Shown piece after piece: positions 57,274 to 64,000 of a DNA stretch of 64,000 nucleotides (its first letter is position 1; the number at the start of each line of letters is the position of its first letter). This DNA comes from Haliea sp. (lineage in GTDB: Bacteria; Pseudomonadota; Gammaproteobacteria; Pseudomonadales; Halieaceae): NCBI GenBank assembly GCA_002692965.1, contig NZNC01000004.1:124001-188000 (forward strand), in the 5' to 3' direction. A program made the translations under genes and the position numbers. The notes under the pieces were generated by a model. It made no database searches and had not been told where the DNA came from. It saw nothing but the letters and a program-made list of their open reading frames with translations.

Positions 57274-58413
57274 TCAGCGCCCCGGATGCTTGTCCCGATA
57301 CATGTTGGCGTCCGCGCGGCTCAGCAGCGCGTCCACCGAGTCGCCATCCTCGGGCCAGCGCGACAGACCGATACCGGCACTGATCTGCAGCCGGTGGCCA
57401 TTCACCGAGACCGCACCCAGTACACGATCCCGCAGGCGCTGGGCCGCGGCGACGCCGGCCTGCTGGTCGTCGACGCCGTGCAAAATCAGCAGGAACTCAT
57501 CACCCCCCAGCCGGCCGGCAAAGTCGCTGCCGCGCAGGAAATCGCGCAGGCGGTCGGCAACTGCGAGCAGCAGGCCGTCACCGGTCGCGTGGCCGAGGCG
57601 GTCGTTGATGGCCTTGAATAGATTGAGATCGATGATGACTACGGCAAAGGGCTGTGCGGTCCGTCGGGCGCGCTCCAGGCTCGCCGCCAGGGTCTCGTCG
57701 ATACTGCGCCGATTCGGCAGGCCGGTCAGGGGGTCGAGCCTGGCGAGGGCCTGGGCCCGCTGGTTGACGCGAAAGTAGCAGGCGACAATAACACTGTAGG
57801 TCCAGCCCATCACAAACAGGAAAATGGCGCTGAACACCAGCGGCAGGGACACCAGCCGGCGCCCGAAGGGTTGCCAGTCGGGCAGCGCCACGCTCAACCA
57901 GCGAAGCACAAAGAGCAGGGACAAAAACAGCAGAAACAGCGCAGCCAGGCCGTGGGCCCGCCACTCCTCCCTATCCCGGGGCCGCCACACCATGGCCACT
58001 GCCGAGAGGCCGAGAAAAACCAGGCCGAGCAAGTCGATAATCAGGAAACGCTGCTCCGTGCCACGCACCCACCACAGCGGCACGGCCGCCAGCACGCACA
58101 CACCAATCAGCAGCGGCAGTCGGGGATAGCCTGCAGAGCAGCCGCGGAAGCGCAGGCTTCCCTCCAGGATCAGGGCAGTGGCCATCATGGTCAGCAGATT
58201 GCTGAGCCAGACCAGCTCGGGTATCGCGCGCTCCGCGCCCGGCGCGACAATGCTGACCAGCAGAAAGCCCAGGGCATTGAGCAGCAGGGCCAGCCACCAC
58301 TGAAACACGCCGGGAACGTCCCGATTGATCCGCCATACCAGAAACAGGACCAGTACACAGACCAGGGAGTTCAGCGTGATCGCAAAAAACAGCGTTGGGA
58401 GATGCAGGGTCAC
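57274..58413 (-). CDS. Membrane diguanylate cyclase (GGDEF)
   Basis: This 379-residue protein has about seven N-terminal helices (residues 1-215) and a C-terminal GGDEF domain with LDPLTGLPNRRSIDET, the active loop FAGRLGGDEFLLIL and the RxxD inhibitory I-site (RGSD) five residues upstream. It makes cyclic di-GMP and is product-inhibited. The membrane sensor domain has no recognisable signature. It is 84 bases downstream of the SDR on the same strand. Confidence 0.94.
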   Translation of the reverse strand: MTLHLPTLFFAITLNSLVCVLVLFLVWRINRDVPGVFQWWLALLLNALGFLLVSIVAPGAERAIPELVWLSNLLTMMATALILEGSLRFRGCSAGYPRLPLLIGVCVLAAVPLWWVRGTEQRFLIIDLLGLVFLGLSAVAMVWRPRDREEWRAHGLAALFLLFLSLLFVLRWLSVALPDWQPFGRRLVSLPLVFSAIFLFVMGWTYSVIVACYFRVNQRAQALARLDPLTGLPNRRSIDETLAASLERARRTAQPFAVVIIDLNLFKAINDRLGHATGDGLLLAVADRLRDFLRGSDFAGRLGGDEFLLILHGVDDQQAGVAAAQRLRDRVLGAVSVNGHRLQISAGIGLSRWPEDGDSVDALLSRADANMYRDKHPGR

Positions 58414-58497
58414 GCGCCAGGCCTCGGAGTTACAACCGACAGTATTGGCAAGGCCGCCTTCGAGGTCAAACCGGAAATTCCGGCTCCGCTTAAGGAC

Positions 58498-59292
58498 TCA
58501 GAAAGTCGCGCGGGGCATGCTCACCTGGGACGTGGTGATCCCGCCATTGACACCGACAATTTCGCCGGTGACATAAGCCGCGGCGGGAGAAGCCAGGTAG
58601 AGGGCGCAGGCGGCGATGTCCTCCGGGTCCCCCAGGCGGGCGAGGGGCGTCCGCTCCGACATGGTCCGCTCCAGCTCATCGGTCATGAAGTTGATCAGGG
58701 CGCTGGTTTTGGTCGCCCCCACGGCGATCGCGTTGACCCGGATTTTCGGCGCGAAATCCTGGGCCAGTTCTTCGGTCATCCACGACAGCGCCGCCTTGCC
58801 GATGCCGTAGGCGACGAAACCCGGCTGGGGGTGACAACCGGCGGTGGAGGAGATGTTGACGATGGCGCCGCCATCGGGACTCCTCGCCAGGTGGGGCGCG
58901 CACTGACGGGAGAGAGAGAAAGCCGTGGTAACATTGAAGCGAAAGGCCCCCTCCAGATCCTCGTCAGTCGTCTCCAGGGCGGGCTGCGGGCCCCAGCCAC
59001 CGGCGTTGTTGACCAGCACATCCAGGCGACCGAATTCCTCCAGCGCACGCGCCACAAGGCTTTCACGCTGCTCGCTCTCGAGTACGTCACATGGGACGAC
59101 CAGGGCGCGGCGACCGCGCTCACGCACGGCCTTCGCCGTATCTTCCAGCTGTGACTCGGTACGCGCCGATATCACGACATCGGCCCCGGCATCGGCGTAG
59201 GCAATGGCGGTAGCGGCGCCAATGCCGCGACCGGCACCGGTAATCAGAGCAACTTTTCCGTTCAGACGGAAACGATCCAATATGGAAGTCAT
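58498..59292 (-). CDS. Short-chain dehydrogenase/reductase
   Basis: This 264-residue SDR has ALITGAGRGIGAATAIAYADAGADVVISAR, LDVLVNNAGGWGPQ, IVNISSTAG and YGIGKAALSWMTEELAQDF (Tyr/Lys), then a YVTGEIVGVNGG end. It is like 7-alpha-hydroxysteroid dehydrogenase and FabG types. ATG 59292 has AGGAG 5 bases upstream. It is 31 bases downstream of the OYE-like gene, in the same unit. Confidence 0.93.
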   Translation of the reverse strand: MTSILDRFRLNGKVALITGAGRGIGAATAIAYADAGADVVISARTESQLEDTAKAVRERGRRALVVPCDVLESEQRESLVARALEEFGRLDVLVNNAGGWGPQPALETTDEDLEGAFRFNVTTAFSLSRQCAPHLARSPDGGAIVNISSTAGCHPQPGFVAYGIGKAALSWMTEELAQDFAPKIRVNAIAVGATKTSALINFMTDELERTMSERTPLARLGDPEDIAACALYLASPAAAYVTGEIVGVNGGITTSQVSMPRATF

Positions 59293-59323
59293 GACAACTC
59301 CTGTCGGCTGGTGGCGGCAGCGC

Positions 59324-60562
59324 TTATTCGGCCGCGGCCGCGGCAATGCGGTTCAGGGCCGGATCATTGGGCGGGTTCCTGACACACCAGGTTCCGGCGG
59401 GATGATAGATGTAGGCGACACAGCCATTGCAGTTGTCGCAGCCGGACTGGGTGACCTCCCCGCTGTGGAACTTGTTCACCAGGGCCGGGTCGTGGATCAG
59501 GGCACGCGCCATGACCACGCACTCGAAGCCCTCGGACACGGCTTCCTCGGCATTGGCCAGGGACTTCACGCCCCCGAGGTAGGCCAGCGGCATGTTCACC
59601 GCCTCGCGGATGCGCAGCGAGTTCTCGCGGAAGTAGCGTTCCCGGAAGGTCACCTTGGGCTCACTGGCGGCCGCGCCTTTCATCATTAGCGCAGTGACCC
59701 ATTCCCCCTGCTCCTTGAGCACCTTGCTGATTTCCACCCGGTTCATGTTGCTGCCGAACATGTACCAGGTGGACTCGACATTGCGCCCCCCGGAAAGCAC
59801 CAGCATGTCGGCACCCGCCGCCTCCAGGGCCCGTGCGGTTACCACGGAGTCCTCGACCTGGGTGCCGCGGCGCACACCGTCGGCCACGGAAATTTTCGCC
59901 AGCACGGCCAGGTCCTTGCCCACCGCCTGCTTGACCGCGGCCAGCACGCGCGCCGGGAAACGTACCCGGTTCTCCGCACTGCCGCCGTACTCGTCCTTGC
60001 GCTTGTTGCTCAGCGGGGAGATGAACTGGTTGAGCAGGTAGCCATGCCCCATGTGCAGCTCGACCGCATCGAAACCGGCCTCGCGGCACAGCTCGGCGGC
60101 CCGCACGAACTCCGCGGTGACACGCGCCATGTCTGTCTCGTCCATCGCGCGGCTGAAAAAATTGCCCTTCAGCGCACCCGCCGGGTTGAAGCCGGAGACC
60201 GAGCTGATGGTGCGCCCCTTGACCTTCATGCCGGTCACGAAGGAGCCACCGTGGGTGATCTGTGCCGAGATTGCAGCGCCCTCGGCGTGCACCGCGTCGG
60301 TGAGCACCCGCAGGTCCGGCAGTGCTTCCTCGCGCATCCAGATCTGGTTGGGCAGTGTGCGCCCCTCGGGGGCCACCGAGATATAGGCGACGGTGGTCAT
60401 ACCGACCCCCCCCGCCGCCAGGTCGCGGTGGTGCTTGACCAGCGCCTTGGTGGGCTTGCCATCCAGGCACATGGCCTCGTTGGCACCCGACTTGATAAAG
60501 CGATTGCGCAGGGTCAGGGGCCCGATGGTGACGGGATCAAAGGGGGAAACAGTACTGTTCAT
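59324..60562 (-). CDS. NADH:flavin oxidoreductase (old yellow enzyme type) with 4Fe-4S motif
   Basis: This 412-residue protein has the OYE barrel (IGPLTLRNRFIKSGANEAM, AAISAQITHGGSF, GFDAVELHMGHGYLLNQFISPLSNKRKDEYGGSAENRVRFPA) and a C-terminal iron-sulfur cysteine set CDNCNGCVAYIYHPAGTWC, as in 2,4-dienoyl-CoA reductase and bile-acid-inducible reductases. It lacks their fused FAD/NAD C-terminal domain. It likely reduces an enone or dienoyl thioester. Confidence 0.93.
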   Translation of the reverse strand: MNSTVSPFDPVTIGPLTLRNRFIKSGANEAMCLDGKPTKALVKHHRDLAAGGVGMTTVAYISVAPEGRTLPNQIWMREEALPDLRVLTDAVHAEGAAISAQITHGGSFVTGMKVKGRTISSVSGFNPAGALKGNFFSRAMDETDMARVTAEFVRAAELCREAGFDAVELHMGHGYLLNQFISPLSNKRKDEYGGSAENRVRFPARVLAAVKQAVGKDLAVLAKISVADGVRRGTQVEDSVVTARALEAAGADMLVLSGGRNVESTWYMFGSNMNRVEISKVLKEQGEWVTALMMKGAAASEPKVTFRERYFRENSLRIREAVNMPLAYLGGVKSLANAEEAVSEGFECVVMARALIHDPALVNKFHSGEVTQSGCDNCNGCVAYIYHPAGTWCVRNPPNDPALNRIAAAAAE

Positions 60563-60587
60563 GGGCTACCTCGGCGCGTGCTATCGA

Positions 60588-60611
60588 CTGTTATCGCAGC
60601 GATAGTAACAG
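60588..60611. promoter_or_regulatory. Imperfect inverted repeat upstream of OYE-like gene
   Basis: CTGTTATCG (60588-60596) and CGATA(G)TAACAG (60600-60611) form an inverted repeat with one bulged base, 26 bases upstream of the OYE-like start codon. CTATCG at 60581-60586 can alternatively pair with CGATAG at 60600-60605. It is a possible operator or leader hairpin; the basis is symmetry alone. Confidence 0.35.
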
Positions 60612-60686
60612 CGCTTGCGCAAGGGGACGAATGGTCCGCCCGCGTGGCGGCCGCCCGGTTCAACAATGCAGGCAGCACCTCCAGGC

Positions 60687-62045
60687 TCAGAGGAGTATCG
60701 GCGCATACAGTGGCAGCCCCAGGCTGAGCGCTGCCAGCAGCAGCCAGGCGACCCAGGGCAGAGTAGCGACCGCGGTCGAGCCGTCGCCCGAGCGCAACAG
60801 CCACCACCAGCGCAGCAGCAACAGCAGCGTCAACAACGTGGACAGGCTCAACAAATGCGGCAACCACGGCTGCCAGGGCACGGCGCCCGCCAGGTCACCA
60901 CTGACGCTGTCCTTCAGCCAGCGCTTTACCGCCTCGCCGCTGGTCAGGGGCAGGCCAATCACCGACAGCGCGGGCAGGGCCACCACCAGCAGGGCCAGAC
61001 CGCGAGCGACTGGCGCCCCGGGAAGCGACAGGCCGACACTCAGGAACAGCGCGCCCTTGGCCAAACCGTGGTGCAACACAAACAGACCGAACCAGCCGCT
61101 GACCAGCCACCACAGTGCCGGCTCCACCAGAACCGCACCCAGCATCAGCGTCGCCAGCCCCATCTGGCTGATACTCGACCAGGCCAGCACGGTCTTCGCT
61201 TCGCGGGTCCAGATGCCGCGAAGTGCCGCCCCGAGCAGGGCAATCAGCCCCAGGGCCATCACCATTGTGCCCCAGGCTGGCAGGCTGGTCAGCCCCAGCG
61301 GCAAGACTACCAGCCAGCCCAGCAACCCGGCCTTGATCATCGCCCCGCTGAGCACTGCGCTGGCGGGTGTTGGCGCCACCGGGTGCGCCAGCGGCAACCA
61401 GAAATGCAGCAGCGGCAGGCCAGCCTTCACGCCAAAGCCCGTCAGCAACAGGCCGAGGGCAAGCCCCGGTTGCTGCGAGCGGCCCAGGGCCGTCGCCATC
61501 TCCGCCAGCAGCACACTGCCACCGGCCAGCTCACTGGCTAGCAGCAGGCCCGCCAGCAGCGCCAGCTCCCCGAGGACAGCCATGGCGATATAGACCTTGC
61601 CCGCCCAGAGGGCACGCGGGCTGTCGGCGTGCACGACCAGCCCCCAGGCGGCAAAGGTCATCAGCGCAAAGCCGGCGTAGAACCCCACCGCATCCCCCGC
61701 CACGATCAGCCACAGGTTGCCGGCGAGGGCCAGGCACCAGCTGCTCAGGAACCAGCGCTCCCGCTCCGCCCCCTCCAGCACGGCGCGCGCGTACAGGCCG
61801 GCACCCCCCCACAGCAGAGAGGCCGCCAGCAGGAAAGGGCTGCGCAGGGTATCCAGTTGCCAGCGCGCGCCCAGCATCAGCCAGGGGATGTCCACGCTGG
61901 CATCGCGCACCTGGGTGGCCAGCAGCAGCGCCGGCAGCGGCAACCAGGGCAGCAGGCGCCATAACAGAAACCGCGTGGAGCCCGTTGCCACCAGGGAGGC
62001 GGCCAGCAGGGGCAGCAGGACCGCCGCGGAGAAAGCCCAGCTCAT
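60687..62045 (-). CDS. Proton-conducting transporter subunit, MrpD/NuoN-like
   Basis: This 452-residue protein has about 13-14 hydrophobic helices; LGLLLTGFGVKAGLPLLHFWLPLAHPVAPTPASAVLSGAMIKAGLLGWL is the conserved channel block with its key Lys residues, and TVLAWSSISQMGLATLML follows. It is the Na+/H+ antiporter or complex-I-type channel fold. Its start (ATG 62045) overlaps the stop of the upstream gene at 62042. Confidence 0.88.
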   Translation of the reverse strand: MSWAFSAAVLLPLLAASLVATGSTRFLLWRLLPWLPLPALLLATQVRDASVDIPWLMLGARWQLDTLRSPFLLAASLLWGGAGLYARAVLEGAERERWFLSSWCLALAGNLWLIVAGDAVGFYAGFALMTFAAWGLVVHADSPRALWAGKVYIAMAVLGELALLAGLLLASELAGGSVLLAEMATALGRSQQPGLALGLLLTGFGVKAGLPLLHFWLPLAHPVAPTPASAVLSGAMIKAGLLGWLVVLPLGLTSLPAWGTMVMALGLIALLGAALRGIWTREAKTVLAWSSISQMGLATLMLGAVLVEPALWWLVSGWFGLFVLHHGLAKGALFLSVGLSLPGAPVARGLALLVVALPALSVIGLPLTSGEAVKRWLKDSVSGDLAGAVPWQPWLPHLLSLSTLLTLLLLLRWWWLLRSGDGSTAVATLPWVAWLLLAALSLGLPLYAPILL

Positions 62046-63535
62046 GGCAGGTACATCCTCAGGGCCACCAGATCGGCCCAGGCCAGGGGGCTAAAGGGAG
62101 CCGCGGCCAGCACGCCCACCAGTACAGTCAGGACCGCAGTGAAGACCGGCGGCCAGAGCAGCAGGGCGTGGGTCTCCAGGCGCCCCAGGGCGCGCTCCGC
62201 CGGCCAGTCACCCCGCAGCGGCCGGAACCACAGGCGATAGACAATGGGCAGGAAATACAGGGCATTGAGCAGACTGCTCAACAGCAGCACCGGGATCACC
62301 CAGGCCATGTCCGCCGCCAGCGCACCCCGCCCCAGCATCCACTTGGTCACAAAACCCGCCAGGGGGGGAATGCCGATCATACCGAAGGCGGCGACAGTAA
62401 ACGCCAGGGAGGTCAGGGGCATGCGCGGCCCCGCGCCATCCAGCTCATCCACCCGGTGCACGCCGAGTGTCTCGGCATAATTGCCGGCGCAGAAAAACAG
62501 CGTGACCTTCATGATCCCCTGGTGCAGCAGGTGGACCAGGCCGCCCACCGTGCCCAGGGGACCAAACAGGCTGATCCCCAGCACGATGTAGGCGATCTGG
62601 CTGACCGTCGAAAAGGCCAGGCGTCGCTTCAGGTCGCTCTGCCACAATGCCCGCAGTGAGCCGTAGATCACCGTGAACGCCGCCACCCAGGCGAGCGGCT
62701 CCAGGACCCCCAGGCTGGCGGCGAAATCGATGCCGTAGATGTCATAGACCACCCGAACAATGCCGAAGGCACCGGCCTTGACTACCGCCACGGCGTGCAG
62801 CAGGGCACTCACGGGTGCCGGCGCCACCATCGCCGTGGGCAGCCAGCCGTGCAGGGGAACCAGGGCCGCCTTTACCCCCAGGCCGGCCACCAGCAGCGCG
62901 AAAATACCGATCAGCGCCGGGTAGCGGGCGGGGTCCGAGCCCATCAGGTGGCCGGTTTCGCGGAAGGCCAGGTCGCCCTCCAGCTGGTATAGCAGGACCA
63001 CACCGAGCAGCAGCACCGCGCCCCCGCCCAGGGTATAGATAATGTACTGACGCCCGGCGCGCAGGGCTTTCGGAGTGCCGCGGTGCACCACCAGCGGATA
63101 GGTCGACAGGGTGAGCATTTCGTAGAACAGAAAAAAAGTGAACAGGTTACCCGCCAGGGCAATCCCCAGGGTACTGGCCACGCAGAGACTGAAGAAACCG
63201 AAGAAGCGACTGCGGTTGGGGGAACCCTCCAGATAGCCCACGGCGTAGAGGGTGGTGAACAGCCAGAGCAGCGCCGACAGGCCGGCGAACAGCATGGCAA
63301 CCGCGTCCGCCCGCAACACGAAGCGCACCCCCGGCAGCATCTCGTAGCTGATGCCGTAGAACCGTCCCTGAAAGACCCCCCAGGTCATTGCCGCCACCAG
63401 GGCGAGCTTAAGGGTCGCCGCCAGAATATTCACAGTGGTACGGATGCTGTGGCGGTGCTCCGGCAGGGCAAAGATAATCAGCGACGCCAGCAGCGACGTA
63501 GCCAGGGTGGCGAGTGGCAGCCAGGCGCCGCTCAT
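62042..63535 (-). CDS. Proton-conducting transporter subunit, MrpD/NuoM-like
   Basis: This 497-residue protein has 14 or so helices; LLVAGLGVKAALVPLHGWLPTAMVAPAPVSALLHAVAVVKAGAFGIVRV is the channel block with conserved Lys residues and KRRLAFSTVSQIAYIVLGISLFG follows. Its closest resemblance is the MrpA/MrpD and NuoM/NuoN family. Overlap with the gene on either side is 4 bases, so the three are translated as one unit. Confidence 0.9.
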   Translation of the reverse strand: MSGAWLPLATLATSLLASLIIFALPEHRHSIRTTVNILAATLKLALVAAMTWGVFQGRFYGISYEMLPGVRFVLRADAVAMLFAGLSALLWLFTTLYAVGYLEGSPNRSRFFGFFSLCVASTLGIALAGNLFTFFLFYEMLTLSTYPLVVHRGTPKALRAGRQYIIYTLGGGAVLLLGVVLLYQLEGDLAFRETGHLMGSDPARYPALIGIFALLVAGLGVKAALVPLHGWLPTAMVAPAPVSALLHAVAVVKAGAFGIVRVVYDIYGIDFAASLGVLEPLAWVAAFTVIYGSLRALWQSDLKRRLAFSTVSQIAYIVLGISLFGPLGTVGGLVHLLHQGIMKVTLFFCAGNYAETLGVHRVDELDGAGPRMPLTSLAFTVAAFGMIGIPPLAGFVTKWMLGRGALAADMAWVIPVLLLSSLLNALYFLPIVYRLWFRPLRGDWPAERALGRLETHALLLWPPVFTAVLTVLVGVLAAAPFSPLAWADLVALRMYLP

Positions 63536-64000
63536 GGCGACAACACCTCGCCACCGAAAGGCAGTCCAAGCACGGAGAGGACCGGCTCAGCCACCAGGCC
63601 CAGACCCAGCGCCAGCAGGGCAAGCACCAGGGGAATGATTTCCAGCGAGCGCGGGGGATGATAGAAGGGGTCACTCTCTTCGACCTCCTGGAAGGAGGCG
63701 CGGTAAATCCGGAAGACGTAGGCCGCCGCCAGCAGCCCGCCCACCAACAGGACGGCGGCCCACCACCATTGGCCACTGGCAAGGCTCGCCTGCAGCAACA
63801 GCCACTTGGCGGCGAAGCCACCGCTGGGCGGCATGCCCATCAACGAGACTCCGGCCAGCCCAAAGGAAAACAGCGACAGTGGCAGGTAGCGGCTGACGCC
63901 AGCCAGCGCTTCCACCCGTTTGCTGCGCACCGAGAGGATCAGGTTTCCCGCGGCCAGGAACATCGCCGACTTGGCCAGGGCGTGACTGATCACCTGCAGG
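63532..64000 (-). CDS. Proton-conducting transporter subunit (partial, N-terminus off the right edge)
   Basis: The open frame runs beyond the window; the visible 155 or so residues are the C-terminal third. VISHALAKSAMFLAAGNLIL is the helix after the channel core (HALAKSAMFL is conserved in MrpD/NuoM), and SLMGMPPSGGFAAKWLLLQA follows. It is the third paralog in a row, implying a multi-subunit antiporter or respiratory-type complex that continues to the right. Confidence 0.85.
   Translation of the reverse strand, partial: LQVISHALAKSAMFLAAGNLILSVRSKRVEALAGVSRYLPLSLFSFGLAGVSLMGMPPSGGFAAKWLLLQASLASGQWWWAAVLLVGGLLAAAYVFRIYRASFQEVEESDPFYHPPRSLEIIPLVLALLALGLGLVAEPVLSVLGLPFGGEVLSP

Overview
The window is GC-rich, gene-dense chromosome from a gammaproteobacterium. 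The conserved block tRNA-Leu / secG / tpiA / glmM / folP / ftsH / rlmE // yhbY and greA / carB / carA is the standard gammaproteobacterial order. Sulfotransferases, a cytochrome P450, acyl-CoA dehydrogenases, SDRs, a TonB receptor and Mrp-like antiporter subunits point to a marine lipid/steroid-degrading lineage such as Halieaceae or Spongiibacteraceae (inference; no marker gene was compared). No IS element, phage gene, CRISPR array or rRNA is visible, and no gap between genes exceeds 300 bases.

Left region (1-11.1 kb): an accessory cluster around a TetR regulator. It holds a DUF3604 protein (cut by the left edge), a VOC protein, tetR, a PAPS-type sulfotransferase, two MDR alcohol dehydrogenases, an exported alkyl-sulfatase-like metallo-hydrolase, a TonB-dependent receptor and a SnoaL-like protein. 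Its three divergent promoter regions carry related AT-rich inverted repeats (half-sites TTTTAAT/ATTAAAA, 8-base spacer), so the cluster looks like one local regulon handling a sulfated or sulfatable hydrophobic substrate. Next (11.1-17.3 kb) comes a LysR-linked oxidative set: aldo/keto reductase, GMC oxidoreductase, TIM-barrel isomerase-like protein, P450 and a SnoaL-like protein. Between 17.3 and 18.7 kb are DUF2721, alkyltransferase-like and small conserved proteins.

Central region (18.7-41.4 kb): the housekeeping block, split by about 11 kb of glycan genes. One wing (flippase, GT2, GT4, a degenerate alkaline-phosphatase-superfamily protein) lies downstream of yhbY on the + strand. The other (an unknown membrane protein, a GT-C-like protein, a fatty acid hydroxylase/sterol desaturase, GT4, heparinase II/III) starts 6 bases after greA on the - strand. 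The wings converge and overlap at 30.57-30.61 kb, so a complete surface-glycan locus appears to hang on two housekeeping transcription units. carA has a leader hairpin with a U-tract that could be an attenuator.

Right region (41.6-64 kb): a catabolic region. It holds an SDR and a frameshifted MFS transporter (the break is on a canonical -1 slippery heptamer), a sulfotransferase / DUF1214-like / SDR set, a TetR, and an eight-gene - strand operon (three acyl-CoA dehydrogenases, MaoC hydratase, HSD17B4-like SDR, quinone oxidoreductase, Fe-alcohol dehydrogenase, thioesterase). Two of the acyl-CoA dehydrogenases look like a catalytic/non-catalytic pair of the heterotetrameric type known from steroid degraders. 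A cation/proton antiporter, a GGDEF diguanylate cyclase, another SDR and an Fe-S old-yellow-enzyme follow. The window ends in three adjacent MrpD/NuoL-M-N-type proton-channel subunits, the last cut by the right edge.
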